A stretch of DNA of 64,000 nt from Terriglobia bacterium (GTDB lineage Bacteria; Acidobacteriota; Terriglobia; Terriglobales; Acidobacteriaceae): the NCBI GenBank assembly GCA_020072845.1, contig JAIQGF010000008.1, positions 248,001-312,000 on the forward strand, in the 5' to 3' direction. Of this stretch, positions 33,262 to 42,763 are shown one piece after another. The number at the start of each line of letters is the position of its first letter. Position 1 is the stretch's first letter. A program made the translations under genes and the position numbers. Under the pieces are notes generated by a model that worked only from the letters and a program-made list of their open reading frames with translations, made no database searches and was not told the origin of the DNA.

Positions 33262-36200
33262 ATGATTCGCTTCCTCGTAGATTTCGCGCTCAACAACCGG
33301 TTTGTCGTGCTGGCGACTGCCATCCTGTTGCTCGCTTGGGGCGCGATCTCGTTCCACAACCTGCCCGTTGAGGCCTATCCCGACATTGCGGATAACTACG
33401 CGACCATCATTACCCAGTGGCCAGGCCGGTCTGCCGAGGAAGTGGAACAGCAGGTCACGATCCCGGTCGAAAAGGAGATGAACGGGATTCCTCATCTTTC
33501 GCATCTGCGCTCGGAGTCAATCTTCGGTCTGTCATTTGTGATCCTGATCTTCGACGACCAATCCGACAACGATTGGAATCGGCAGAAGGTTTTGGAGAGA
33601 CTTTCGCAAGTCGAGCTGCCTCCCGGGTTGCAGCCTCAAATGGGCACGGACTGGAGCACGACGGGGCAGATCTACTGGTACGTGCTGCGAAGTACAACGC
33701 CCACGATCGACCTCATGGAACTCAAGTCCATTGAGGACTGGACGGTGGAGCGGGAACTCAAATCGGTTCCGGATATCGTCGACGTCAGCAGCTTTGGCGG
33801 AACCACGCGGGAGTATCAGGTACGCATCGATCCCAATAAGCTCGTGTCCTACGGACTGACTGTTGGCCAAGTGGAACAACAGTTGGCCAATAACAACATC
33901 AATGCGGGCGGCAGCTTCGTGGAAACGGGTTTGCAACAGATGAACGTCCGCACTCTCGGGCTCTTCACCAATGTAAAAGATATCGAGCAGACGGTCTTAA
34001 CCGCCAAGAACGGGACTGCTCTTCGGGTCAAGGACATAGCCGAGGTAAGCCAAGGCCCCAAAATCCGCCTGGGCCGCGAGGGAAGGGCCATTCTTCGGGA
34101 CAATGGTGTCATCGTCGACAACGACGATGTCATCTTTGCGCAGGTGATGATGCGCAAGGGCGCACACTCGGGGCCTACCCTTGAAAAGCTTCACGCGAAA
34201 GTGCAGCAGATGAACAACGGCATCCTTCCTCCGGGCGTGAAGATGGAACGGATGATCGACCGCAGCGATCTGCTTCATTACACGCTGCACACCGTGCTGC
34301 ACAACCTGGCGGAGGGGATGATCCTGGTGACCGTCATCCTTTTGCTCTTTCTCCTCAGCGCCCGCGCAGCTCTGATCGTGGCAATCACGATTCCGTTCTC
34401 GTTGCTCTTTGCTTCCATCTGGCTCGACCTGACTCATATGGAGGCCAATCTCCTCTCCTTGGGCGCCCTGGACTTTGGGATGGTTGTGGACGGGGCCGTG
34501 GTCATGGTCGAGAACATCGTCCGGCATCTCAGTCGCAACAGCGGTTCCGATTCTAAAGTCGTGAAAACACCCGCGGTAGACATACGCAATGCCGCCCACG
34601 AAGTGCAACGCCCGGTGTTTTATGCCATTGCCATCATTATCACGGCTTACTTGCCAATTTTCACGCTGCAGCGAATCGAGGGGCGGCTGTTCAAGCCGAT
34701 GGCTTGGACGGTGGCCTTCGCTCTTCTCGGCGCCCTGGCTTTCTCGATTGTGGTCATCCCTGTTCTCTGTGGTTTGTTCTTCCGCGGGAGAATTCGAGAA
34801 CGACGCAACCGAGTCATGGAGTTCCTCATCAAGCAGTATCGGACACGGCTGCGCTGGGCCATCGCGCATCGGCGAATCACCATCGGCGCCGGCGTTGCCC
34901 TGTTCGGCGTAACCTTTTTCCTAGCCTTCAGCGGAGCGATTGGTTCGGAGTTCTTGCCTCATCTGGACGAAGGCGCAATCTGGGTGCGCGGAACCCTGCT
35001 CAACAGTACCAGTCTTACGGAAGGCGTTCGCTTCACCAATGAGGCGCGCCTCATTCTTGCATCGTTCCCTGAGGTGACCCAAGTGATCTCGGAAGTCGGC
35101 CGTCCCGACGATGGCACTGATACCGGCGGATTTGGCAACACCGAGTACTTCGTTGACTTGAAGCCAAAAGCGCAATGGAGACCGGTTTTTCATGAGGACA
35201 AAGAGGCCCTGATCGCCGCCATGAATCGCGAGCTGGATAAGAAACTGGTGGGAGCTACCTGGAATTTCTCGCAGCCAATTGAAGATAACGTGGCAGAAAC
35301 GGAAAGCGGCACCAAAGGTCATCTTGCGGCCAAGCTTCTCGGTCCTGACTTAAGGACACTGGATGAGTTGGGTGGGCAGATCGTTGCCGCCATGGCGCCC
35401 GTCGAAGGCGTTAAAGATCTGAAGCTTTATCCCACGGTGGGCCAGCCGAATCTGAATTTTACGATTGACCGGCAACAGGCCGCCCGCTTCGGAATCAACG
35501 TGGCCGATATTCAAGACGCCATTGAAACTGCGGTAGGCGGAAAGGCGGTAAGTCAAGTACTCCATGGTGAGGCGCGCTATGACGTGGTGGCGCGGTATCA
35601 GGAGCCGTATCGCAATACCAGGGAGGCGATCGAAAAGGTCCGCCTGCTTTCCCCCTCGGGAGAACGAGTCTCCCTGGCGCAACTCACCACGGTATCGGTT
35701 CGGGATGGCGCCTATGACATTTACCGCGAGAACAATAACCGCTATGACGCCGTGACCTTCAGCGTCCGAGGGCGGGACCTGGGAACCACGGTCGAAGAGG
35801 CCATGAAGCGGATCAATGAAAAAGTGAAGCTTCCGCCAGGCTATCGCCTGGAATGGGCCGGTGAATATGAGAGTCAGCAGCGCGCGAACAAACGCTTGGC
35901 GATCATCGTTCCGCTCACCATCATGCTCATCTTCATGATCCTCTATACGCTGTTCAAGTCGGTCAAATGGTCGCTGCTGGTTTTGGGCAACGTGGTCATG
36001 GCGCCGATCGGCGGTGTGTTCGCGTTGCTGGTTACGGGCAACAACTTCAGTGTTTCCTCGGGCGTCGGATTTCTCGCGCTGTTTGGCGTTTCGGTGCAAA
36101 CCGGGGTGATCATGCTCGACTACATCAACCAGCTCCGCGCGCGAGGCCAGTCCATCCAGCAGGCTGCGGTCGAGGGCGCCATCTTGAGGCTCCGTCCCAT

Positions 36201-36417
36201 CATGATGACCATGCTGGTGGCAACCTTGGGGTTGCTGCCGGCGGCCATGTCGCACGCCATCGGTTCGGATTCCCAGCGGCCCTTCGCAATCGTAATCGTC
36301 GGGGGGCTGATTGCGACCCTGGGAATGAGCATCTTCTTGTTGCCCACTTTGTATGTCTGGATCGCCCGCCCGGGTGACGTTCTGCCAGACGCGAAGGAGG
36401 CCGCCGAATACGCATGA
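33262..36417 (+). CDS. Heavy-metal-type RND pump (CzcA/CusA family)
   Basis: 1051 residues, the usual length. It starts MIRFLVDFALNNRFVVLATA and has two sets of six membrane spans with large periplasmic loops. The fourth span has the proton-relay motif DFGMVVDGAVVMVEN typical of the HME subgroup, whereas drug-pumping HAE members differ there. FRGRIRERRNR lies at the cytoplasmic turn. It expels a metal cation (Cu/Ag or Co/Zn/Cd class) driven by protons; the metal cannot be told by eye. Its 3' end overlaps the outer-membrane factor gene by 4 nt. Confidence 0.93.
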   Translation: MIRFLVDFALNNRFVVLATAILLLAWGAISFHNLPVEAYPDIADNYATIITQWPGRSAEEVEQQVTIPVEKEMNGIPHLSHLRSESIFGLSFVILIFDDQSDNDWNRQKVLERLSQVELPPGLQPQMGTDWSTTGQIYWYVLRSTTPTIDLMELKSIEDWTVERELKSVPDIVDVSSFGGTTREYQVRIDPNKLVSYGLTVGQVEQQLANNNINAGGSFVETGLQQMNVRTLGLFTNVKDIEQTVLTAKNGTALRVKDIAEVSQGPKIRLGREGRAILRDNGVIVDNDDVIFAQVMMRKGAHSGPTLEKLHAKVQQMNNGILPPGVKMERMIDRSDLLHYTLHTVLHNLAEGMILVTVILLLFLLSARAALIVAITIPFSLLFASIWLDLTHMEANLLSLGALDFGMVVDGAVVMVENIVRHLSRNSGSDSKVVKTPAVDIRNAAHEVQRPVFYAIAIIITAYLPIFTLQRIEGRLFKPMAWTVAFALLGALAFSIVVIPVLCGLFFRGRIRERRNRVMEFLIKQYRTRLRWAIAHRRITIGAGVALFGVTFFLAFSGAIGSEFLPHLDEGAIWVRGTLLNSTSLTEGVRFTNEARLILASFPEVTQVISEVGRPDDGTDTGGFGNTEYFVDLKPKAQWRPVFHEDKEALIAAMNRELDKKLVGATWNFSQPIEDNVAETESGTKGHLAAKLLGPDLRTLDELGGQIVAAMAPVEGVKDLKLYPTVGQPNLNFTIDRQQAARFGINVADIQDAIETAVGGKAVSQVLHGEARYDVVARYQEPYRNTREAIEKVRLLSPSGERVSLAQLTTVSVRDGAYDIYRENNNRYDAVTFSVRGRDLGTTVEEAMKRINEKVKLPPGYRLEWAGEYESQQRANKRLAIIVPLTIMLIFMILYTLFKSVKWSLLVLGNVVMAPIGGVFALLVTGNNFSVSSGVGFLALFGVSVQTGVIMLDYINQLRARGQSIQQAAVEGAILRLRPIMMTMLVATLGLLPAAMSHAIGSDSQRPFAIVIVGGLIATLGMSIFLLPTLYVWIARPGDVLPDAKEAAEYA

Positions 36418-37697
36418 GAAGCATAGGAAAGAAAAAACGAGCCGGCATCGCCTCGATTGTGGCTGCGTTAGCTTTGCTTAGCACTCTGCCGGCAATCGCC
36501 CAGAGCACTTCCCGCATCACTCTGGACGAAGCCATCGACTTGGCGCTGAAGAACAGCCCCTCACTGAAGGCCGCCCGCAGCAACATCGACCAGAGTAAGG
36601 CCCAGGAAGTAACGGCGGGATTGCGGCCCAACCCCACGCTCTCGTGGGACTCGCAGTACATCCCGTTTTTCACCCCGAGCCTGTTCTCGAAAGATACGCT
36701 GGACGCTATCCAGCAGTTCGACATCGGCGCCGGCTACCTCATCGAGCGGGGAGGCAAGCGTCACCGCAGGCTGGATGCCGCGCGTGACCAGACGCGCGTG
36801 ACCGAGGCGCAGGTAGTAGACGCCGAACGCGCGCTGAAGTTCAGCGTCGCTCAGCAGTTCATCAGCGCACTGCTCGCCAAGTCAAATCTGGAGTTCGCTC
36901 TCCAAGCCCTGAAAAGCTTTCGCCAGACTGTCGACATCAACGAGGAGCGTTACAAAGCCGGGGACGTCAGCAAAGGAGACTTTCTGAAGACAAGGGTCCA
37001 ACTGCTGCAGTTCCAGACCGACGTCACCGCGGCGGAGTTGGCGAAGGTGCAGGCCTTGGCGTCATTGCGGCAGCTCATCGGGTACGATTCCGTGCCGCGC
37101 GACTACGACTTGATTGGCGCTTTGGAATACGCGCCCGTCAAGGTTCAATTGGATGATTTGGAAGCGAGAGCACTGCAGGCACGACCCGACCTACGTGGGG
37201 CTGAGCTGGGCGTAAATGCCGCCAAAAGCCAGTTGGGATTGGCGAAGGCAAATGGGAAACAGGACCTGAATATCACCTTTAACTACACTCACGTATCTCA
37301 GGTCAACGATGGCGCCCTGTACTTCGCCATGCCGGTCGCCCTGTTCAATCGTAACCAGGGCGAGATCGCACGCTCCCGCTACGCGATAGATCAGGCGGAA
37401 TTGAACCGGAAAGCAGCGGAGGAAACCGTATTAACGGACGTAAAGAACGCCTACGAAGCGGTGAAGACGAACCAGGACGTGGTTGACCTGTATCAGTCTG
37501 GCTACCTGCAGCAAGCGCAAGAGTCCCTCGACATCACTGGCTTCGCCTACAAGCAGGGCGCGGCCGCATTGCTTGATTTTCTGGACGCGGAGCGCAGTTA
37601 TCGCAGCACTCAGCTTGCCTACCGGCAGGCGCTGGCCAGTCACATGCTCGCGGTTGAACAGTTGCGACAAGCGGTTGGGGTCAGGCAAATTCCGTGA
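36414..37697 (+). CDS. TolC-family outer-membrane factor (CzcC/CusC type)
   Basis: 427 residues, signal peptide to about 33 (LLSTLPAIAQS). Two homologous OEP halves: SRITLDEAIDLALKNSPSLKAARSN and the second half ITFNYTHVSQVNDGALYFAMPVALFNRNQGE, shown here as motifs only. Long helices (EETVLTDVKNAYEAVK) build the periplasmic tunnel. It completes the tripartite efflux pump with the adaptor and the RND gene, which overlaps its start. Confidence 0.9.
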   Translation: MRSIGKKKRAGIASIVAALALLSTLPAIAQSTSRITLDEAIDLALKNSPSLKAARSNIDQSKAQEVTAGLRPNPTLSWDSQYIPFFTPSLFSKDTLDAIQQFDIGAGYLIERGGKRHRRLDAARDQTRVTEAQVVDAERALKFSVAQQFISALLAKSNLEFALQALKSFRQTVDINEERYKAGDVSKGDFLKTRVQLLQFQTDVTAAELAKVQALASLRQLIGYDSVPRDYDLIGALEYAPVKVQLDDLEARALQARPDLRGAELGVNAAKSQLGLAKANGKQDLNITFNYTHVSQVNDGALYFAMPVALFNRNQGEIARSRYAIDQAELNRKAAEETVLTDVKNAYEAVKTNQDVVDLYQSGYLQQAQESLDITGFAYKQGAAALLDFLDAERSYRSTQLAYRQALASHMLAVEQLRQAVGVRQIP

Positions 37698-37712
37698 TCT
37701 GGGGAAGACCTG

Positions 37713-38318
37713 ATGCGAATTGATGGAGAACAACAAATGGTGAAGGATGTGTCTGCAATTTTGCAGAGCTTGCTCGACAGGGTTAAGAAGCGTGGGTACT
37801 CCGAGGATGAGATCCTCCGGGTTGCTGCGCAAGGAGATACCCTGCTCGACAAGTTTGCCGATGTCATGGCCGAGGCGGCCCGCAAGCCGAGAGATGTTTT
37901 CCCGGTGACGGTGAATTACGATCTTTCGGTGGAAGAGGCAATCAAGGCGGGAGATTACCAAGCGGTGCACGCCGATATCACGTCGAATAACTTTCCATCC
38001 ACGCGCAGCGGCCAGGCAGATGTGGAAATCGTTCTCATCCGCTATGACCGGCGCATGGCATCAGAAGATGTAGTCCGTGAGCTCGACCGGGAAGGTCTGC
38101 GGGCCGCCGAGTTGCCGGAATTTCTGGCCTTTGGCGCCAAGTATCCGGACGTGCAACGGAAATTCTCGGTGGCCGGCCTGGGCTCCGTGTGGCAGGACCG
38201 AAAAGGCTATCGCAACGTCCCGTGCTTGTATGAGGCTTCCGAAGGCCGTTACCTCGACCTCCACTGGTGGGATGACGGGTGGTACAGGTATACGCGATTT
38301 GCCGCAACTCACAAGTAA
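37713..38318 (+). CDS. Conserved hypothetical soluble protein at the end of the efflux operon
   Basis: It has 201 residues, no signal or membrane span, and a GGGGAAGA ribosome site upstream. It reads VNYDLSVEEAIKAGDYQAVHADITSNNFP, then IVLIRYDRRMASEDVVREL, and a Trp/Tyr-rich tail GLGSVWQDRKGYRNVP and WWDDGWYRYTRF. I do not recognise a named domain; similar phrases occur in uncharacterised cytosolic proteins of many bacteria. It starts 15 nt after the outer-membrane factor gene, so it is probably in the same transcript. Confidence 0.6.
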   Translation: MRIDGEQQMVKDVSAILQSLLDRVKKRGYSEDEILRVAAQGDTLLDKFADVMAEAARKPRDVFPVTVNYDLSVEEAIKAGDYQAVHADITSNNFPSTRSGQADVEIVLIRYDRRMASEDVVRELDREGLRAAELPEFLAFGAKYPDVQRKFSVAGLGSVWQDRKGYRNVPCLYEASEGRYLDLHWWDDGWYRYTRFAATHK

Positions 38319-38425
38319 AGCTTTGAGTTTTCGCATGGTGTTTGGTATTACGGAATCGGCTCTCATAAAGTAAGTGGGAACGAGTGAAACTCGGAACCAC
38401 GGCCTAGGCGGCTGGTGAGCGGTAG

Positions 38426-40180
38426 ATGCCCGCCGACCGAGGTTGCCCTTCTACCTCTATGACTCCGCCGATCGCCGAAGCCGTGCGCGAGGTTCTCTCC
38501 CAAGGACGGCCTGACGAGGCCGCCGCGATCATCCAGCGGCTCGACCCGAACACCGCGGCTGGGACATTGGCGGCACTGTCGTTTGAACAACAGCAAATAC
38601 TTTTCCGTCTGCTGCCGGCTGATTTCGCTGCCGCCCTGGTCAGTCACTTTCCCTACTACCACGAATACGTCCTGTTGCATTCGCGGCCGGCCACGGAAAT
38701 GCGGGCTATTGTCGACAAGCTCGACCCCACCGAACGGATGCGGTTTTTCGACGAGCTGCCCGAAGAGGCGTGGCAGCGGCTGATGGACGAGCTGGCCGCG
38801 GCAGCCGTGGAAGCGCCGAAACCCGCAGTCGTGGCCCCTGTCATTCCCTCTCCCGCGGTGGAGAAGATTATTGAGGCGCGGCACGTTCAGAAGAGTTTCC
38901 AGCAACCAGACGGGCGGGAGATCCAGGTGATAGCGCCTCTGGATTTGTGTGTAGAATCCGGCGCCATCATTGCGCTGCTGGGAGCTTCGGGTTGCGGCAA
39001 ATCTACGCTCTTGCGCATCCTCTCCGGCCTGGCAGCGCCAACCGGCGGCGCTGTTTTTTGGCATGAGCGGCCGCTCAGCGAGTGCAGTCCCAACGTCGCC
39101 ATCGTCTTCCAAAGCTTTGCCTTGTTTCCCTGGCTTACGGTCCTGGAAAACGTGGAGGTTCCGCTGCTGGCCCGCGGCATGCCTCACTACCAGCGCCATC
39201 GCCGGGCACTCGAAGCATTGAAGTCCGTGGGCCTGAAGGGATTTGAGAACGCGTTTCCCAAGGAACTCTCCGGCGGCATGAAGCAGCGTGTCGGTTTCGC
39301 CCGCGCCCTGGCGGTCGAACCGGAAGTGCTGTTCATGGATGAACCGTTTTCCGCGCTGGATGTGCTCACGGCAGAGAACCTTCGCGGCGAACTGATGGAG
39401 TTGTGGCTGAAGAAGCAGATTCCGACCAAAAGCATTTTCCTGGTGACGCACAACATCGAAGAGGCGGTGTTGCTGGCCGATCGCGTCATCGTTCTCGGCA
39501 GGAACCCGGCCCGCATCCACGCCGATTTTCCGATCCCGCTCACCCAACCCAGGGACCGCAAGTCAGCCGAGTTCCTGGTCTACGTGGACTACATTTACAA
39601 AGTCATGACGCAGCCGGAACTGGAGCTGGCGCCACCGATACGGCGCGAGCAGCCGGCCAGGCCTCCGCTCCAGAGGCTGCCCCACGCCAAGCCGGGCGGC
39701 ATGGCCGGCCTGCTCGAGTTGCTGAACGATCGCGGCGGGAACGAGGATCTTTACCATCTCGCGGATGAACTTTTGATGGAGGTCGATGACCTGTTCCCCA
39801 TCGTCGAGGAGGCGGTGCTGCTGGGCTTTGCCAAGTCGCATGAAGGGGACGTGGAGATCACTCCGGCAGGCAAAGCCTTCGCCGAGGCGGACATTGCCAC
39901 GCGTAAAAACCTCTTTCGCGAGGCGGCCCTCGCCCATGTCGTACTGATGCAGCAGATTCGCAGCGCTCTCGAGAAAAAGTCGGACGGAGCCATACCCCTG
40001 GAATTCTTCCGGGATGTCCTCGACGAACATCTGCCGGAGGAGGAAGTGCAGAGGCAGATCGAAACCGTATTGAATTGGGGCCGGTATGCCGAGATATTCA
40101 CCTACGATTCGGAAACCGACCGGCTGTTATTGCACCAGGCCGCAAGTTCCACGAACCCTAATGCTGCTCCGCTGCATTAA
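38426..40180 (+). CDS. MgtE_N-like domain fused to nitrate/taurine-type ABC ATPase with AAA-assoc C-domain
   Basis: 584 residues from ATG 38426 (GGTGAG upstream); ATG 38459 is an alternative. About 12-115 repeat LPPE/LDP-type helices like the MgtE intracellular N-domain (LDPNTAAGTLAALSFEQQQILFRLLP). About 150-400 form the ABC ATPase: Walker A GASGCGKST from residue 186, SNVAIVFQSFALFPWLTV Q-loop region, LSGGMKQR signature, LFMDEPFSALD. The last 160 residues resemble the AAA-associated C-terminal domain seen in NitT/TauT-type ATPases. It powers import together with the double permease downstream. The MgtE_N part may be an ion- or nucleotide-sensing regulator. Confidence 0.85.
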   Translation: MPADRGCPSTSMTPPIAEAVREVLSQGRPDEAAAIIQRLDPNTAAGTLAALSFEQQQILFRLLPADFAAALVSHFPYYHEYVLLHSRPATEMRAIVDKLDPTERMRFFDELPEEAWQRLMDELAAAAVEAPKPAVVAPVIPSPAVEKIIEARHVQKSFQQPDGREIQVIAPLDLCVESGAIIALLGASGCGKSTLLRILSGLAAPTGGAVFWHERPLSECSPNVAIVFQSFALFPWLTVLENVEVPLLARGMPHYQRHRRALEALKSVGLKGFENAFPKELSGGMKQRVGFARALAVEPEVLFMDEPFSALDVLTAENLRGELMELWLKKQIPTKSIFLVTHNIEEAVLLADRVIVLGRNPARIHADFPIPLTQPRDRKSAEFLVYVDYIYKVMTQPELELAPPIRREQPARPPLQRLPHAKPGGMAGLLELLNDRGGNEDLYHLADELLMEVDDLFPIVEEAVLLGFAKSHEGDVEITPAGKAFAEADIATRKNLFREAALAHVVLMQQIRSALEKKSDGAIPLEFFRDVLDEHLPEEEVQRQIETVLNWGRYAEIFTYDSETDRLLLHQAASSTNPNAAPLH

Positions 40181-40207
40181 CGGAATTTCATTCCGAGGAG
40201 ACGGGCA

Positions 40208-41947
40208 ATACAAAACGCAGACACATCACCGATTTCAGGCTGGGGAATCGTCCCTGCGGGTGGCCGATCTCTGCTCCGAGATCTGCCGATCATCCTTGCG
40301 GGAATGGCCTTCTTTTATGGGGTGCTCTCCTTTGGCCGCTACTGGATCGGCCCGGTCAGCACCCAAGCGGAAATTGACCTCCATCCAGCGGCGTTGCCCA
40401 AGTACGCGCTGTACTCCGTGCTGCGCATCACCATCGCTTATGGGTTCAGCCTGGGATTCACTCTGATCTACGGCTATGTCGCCGCCTACAACCGGAAGGC
40501 GGAGCGCTTCATGATCCCGCTGCTGGACACTTTGCAGTCGATTCCTGTCCTCAGTTTCCTGCCCGGCGTCATGATCTCGATGGTTGCGCTTTTTCCGACC
40601 CGCCAACTGGGCGTGGAACTCGGATGCGTCCTGCTGATCTTCACTGGCCAGGTCTGGAACATGACCTTCAGCTTCTATTCGTCGCTGAAGAACATTCCGC
40701 GCGAGATGTACGAGGCGGCGCAGGTCTACCGGTTGAGCTGGTGGCAGAGGTTCCGGCAGCTCGAGTTGCCGTACGCAGCCATCGGGCTGATCTGGAATTC
40801 CATGATGTCGGTGGCGGGCGGATGGTTCTTCCTCATGGCCTGCGAGATGTTTGTGCTGGGTAACCGCGACCTTCGCCTTCCCGGGCTGGGCTCCTACCTG
40901 CAGACGGCCGCCAACGCCGGGAACACGCGAGCGATCCTCGCCGGTCTCGCGGTCATGGTCGGAGTGATCGTGCTCATCGACCGGGTGGTCTGGCGCCCCG
41001 TGATCGCCTGGGCCGAGAAGTTCAAGTTTGAGCAAGTGGAAGCCGCCGAGACGCCGCGGTCACCCATTTTGGACTTGCTGCGCCGGTCGCGCGTGCTGTC
41101 GCTGGCCGCCAGGAAGTCGGTGATGCCGATTCGCGAGGCCTTGGACCTGCACTTTGCGAGAGCTCACGCATCTGCGCCCACGCCTGGAAAGCGACTGGCA
41201 TCGAGGTGGACTGCGCGGATGGTCGGCGTTGTCGCGCTGGGCGGTATCGCCTATGCAGTGGTGAAGATGTTGTCGGTTGCTGCATCGGTCTCATGGTCCG
41301 ATCTGCGCACCATCTTCCTGGGAGCTGGAGCTACATTCCTGCGTGTAGAGTTCGTTCTCGTGCTCGCGGCCCTTTGGACGATCCCGGTAGGAACCGTGAT
41401 CGGACTGCATCCGAAACTCTCCGCCATCGCCCAACCGATTGCGCAGATCGCCGCGTCGGTGCCCGCGACCGCCTTGTTCCCGATCATCCTGCTGGTCCTG
41501 ATTCGCTGGGGAGGCGGACTGGGAATTGGTTCGATTGTCCTGCTGCTTCTTGGTACGCAGTGGTACATGCTGTTCAACGTCATCGCCGGGGCGACGGCCA
41601 TCCCCACGGACTTGAAAGAGGTGTGCGACGTCTACCACTTGAAGCGGGTGGAGCGCTGGCGAAGGCTGTTGTTGCCGGGAATCTTCCCTTATCTGGTAAC
41701 CGGTTTCGTAACTGCCTCCGGGGGCGCCTGGAACGCGAGCATCGTCGCCGAGTACTTTCACTTTCGCGGCCAGACAATCTCGACCGTGGGACTGGGTGCG
41801 GTGATCAGCCAAGCCACGGACCATGGAAATTTCCGGATGCTGCTGATGGCGACTATGGTTATGGCGATCATTGTGGTCACCATTAACCGTATGCTTTGGC
41901 GGCGGCTCTATGCCCTGGCTTCAACCCGCTTCAAGCTGGAGTCCTGA
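40208..41947 (+). CDS. Fused double-permease of an ABC importer, apparent ATA start
   Basis: Two binding-protein-dependent permease units are joined in one chain; each EAA-type loop is visible (EMYEAAQVYRLSWWQRFRQLELP and DLKEVCDVYHLKRVERWRRLLLP, as motifs). The first ATG (40304) falls inside the first membrane span: the frame upstream reads LLRDLPIILAGM and stays open to the stop of the ATPase gene. No ATG, GTG or TTG lies between. A perfect GAGGAG (40195-40200) sits 7 nt before an in-frame ATA at 40208, giving 579 residues. Either ATA is used, or the base is a mutation or sequencing error of ATG. The substrate is unknown; nitrate/sulfonate/taurine-type class by architecture. Confidence 0.75.
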   Translation: MQNADTSPISGWGIVPAGGRSLLRDLPIILAGMAFFYGVLSFGRYWIGPVSTQAEIDLHPAALPKYALYSVLRITIAYGFSLGFTLIYGYVAAYNRKAERFMIPLLDTLQSIPVLSFLPGVMISMVALFPTRQLGVELGCVLLIFTGQVWNMTFSFYSSLKNIPREMYEAAQVYRLSWWQRFRQLELPYAAIGLIWNSMMSVAGGWFFLMACEMFVLGNRDLRLPGLGSYLQTAANAGNTRAILAGLAVMVGVIVLIDRVVWRPVIAWAEKFKFEQVEAAETPRSPILDLLRRSRVLSLAARKSVMPIREALDLHFARAHASAPTPGKRLASRWTARMVGVVALGGIAYAVVKMLSVAASVSWSDLRTIFLGAGATFLRVEFVLVLAALWTIPVGTVIGLHPKLSAIAQPIAQIAASVPATALFPIILLVLIRWGGGLGIGSIVLLLLGTQWYMLFNVIAGATAIPTDLKEVCDVYHLKRVERWRRLLLPGIFPYLVTGFVTASGGAWNASIVAEYFHFRGQTISTVGLGAVISQATDHGNFRMLLMATMVMAIIVVTINRMLWRRLYALASTRFKLES

Positions 41948-41997
41948 AGCCCGCCAGATGTTCCATCACCGGCCCGACCGGGAAAAAGCTCAAACCG

Positions 41998-42180
41998 ATG
42001 GCGGTGCGGAAGAATCGGCTGGGACATGCCGATGCACAAACCACGATGGACTACACGCACGCGGTTACCGCAGACGAACGCAGGATTGCGGCAGAGCTGG
42101 GGAGAATTCTGCACGTTACTACACGAAATGAACAAGAGAAAGGGCCAGCGCTGAGAACGCTGACCCCGATGATTCAGTAG
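41998..42180 (+). pseudogene. C-terminal tail of a tyrosine recombinase (integrase)
   Basis: The frame reads RKNRLGHADAQTTMDYTHAV, the hallmark end of XerC/phage integrases (LGH.. then the nucleophile Tyr in YTH), followed by about 40 residues. Nothing upstream in this frame resembles the rest of the catalytic domain, so only the tail survives. It lies immediately before a copy of the tRNA-fMet 3' end, the place where an integrase gene of a tRNA-targeting element would be expected. Confidence 0.75.
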
Positions 42181-42185
42181 GAAAC

Positions 42186-42216
42186 TTGGTTGCGGGGGGT
42201 GGATTTGAACCACCGA
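42186..42216 (-). repeat. Duplicated 3' end of tRNA-fMet (att-like copy)
   Basis: 31 nt identical to 42566-42596: the T arm, 3' acceptor strand and CCA of tRNA-fMet. On the minus strand it is preceded by a 17-nt perfect hairpin ATCCCGC-TGA-GCGGGAT and by GGCTCATAA, which equals the anticodon loop region, so a 3' half of the tRNA has been copied with its middle altered. It cannot fold to a full tRNA. It is probably an attachment-site scar. Confidence 0.85.
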
Positions 42217-42231
42217 TCCCGCTCAGCGGGA

Positions 42232-42525
42232 TTATGAGCCACGACGAAAGCGTGCTCGATCAAGTCCGGTAAGTTCGAACAGTCCGTTGCCGCCTTTCTG
42301 CTTCTTCAACAGCAGCTCACGCTGACGAGCGAGGCGGTAATCAGCGTACACCTCACGGTGCACCAACTCCCAAGGCCGATGGCGCGAGGTCCAACCTCGG
42401 CTGGTACCGTCATTGTGTTGCCGCAAACGGGCATCCGGGTTCTCCCCGATACCGATATAGAACCGCTGCCCTGATGCGCTCCACAGGATGTAAACGAAAT
42501 ATGGCTTTCCGCTGACGCGACTCAT
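42232..42525 (-). CDS. GIY-YIG nuclease family protein inserted at tRNA-fMet
   Basis: 97 residues from ATG 42525: KPYFVYILWSASGQRFYIGI gives the GIY-like and YIG motifs, then R in ARLRQHND, WELVHREVY, and E of the ARQRELLLKKQ helix. This is the small stand-alone GIY-YIG type. It is flanked by tRNA-fMet on one side (41 nt) and a copy of the tRNA 3' half on the other; its last codons GGC TCA TAA are the tRNA anticodon-loop sequence of that copy. There is no Shine-Dalgarno: a terminator hairpin and T tract directly precede the start, so expression may be low. A longer frame through the tRNA is an artefact. Confidence 0.85.
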   Translation of the reverse strand: MSRVSGKPYFVYILWSASGQRFYIGIGENPDARLRQHNDGTSRGWTSRHRPWELVHREVYADYRLARQRELLLKKQKGGNGLFELTGLDRARFRRGS

Positions 42526-42556
42526 TAAAGCAAGAAAGGCTGCGCTGGGCGCAGCC
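42526..42556 (-). terminator. Factor-independent terminator of tRNA-fMet
   Basis: On the minus strand GGCTGCGC-CCA-GCGCAGCC (8-bp perfect stem, 42556 to 42538) is followed by TTTCTTGCTTTA. It begins 10 nt after the CCA end of the tRNA and ends at the ATG of the GIY-YIG gene. Confidence 0.85.
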
Positions 42557-42565
42557 CTCAGATCT

Positions 42566-42643
<78 letters not shown>

Positions 42644-42763
42644 TTGCGATGATAACAACGCGAGTGGCAACGGTCAATGCGCCGCCGCCGCGCGCAGCGG
42701 GAAAGATGCCCGAGGCGTGACCAATTTGGAATTTCGGGTGATGAAGTTTCCGGCAGCGGCATT

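Noticed and set aside
42187-42240. A second tRNA gene
   Set aside because: Only the 3' half is present; no D arm or 5' acceptor strand, and the anticodon stem is replaced by a palindrome.
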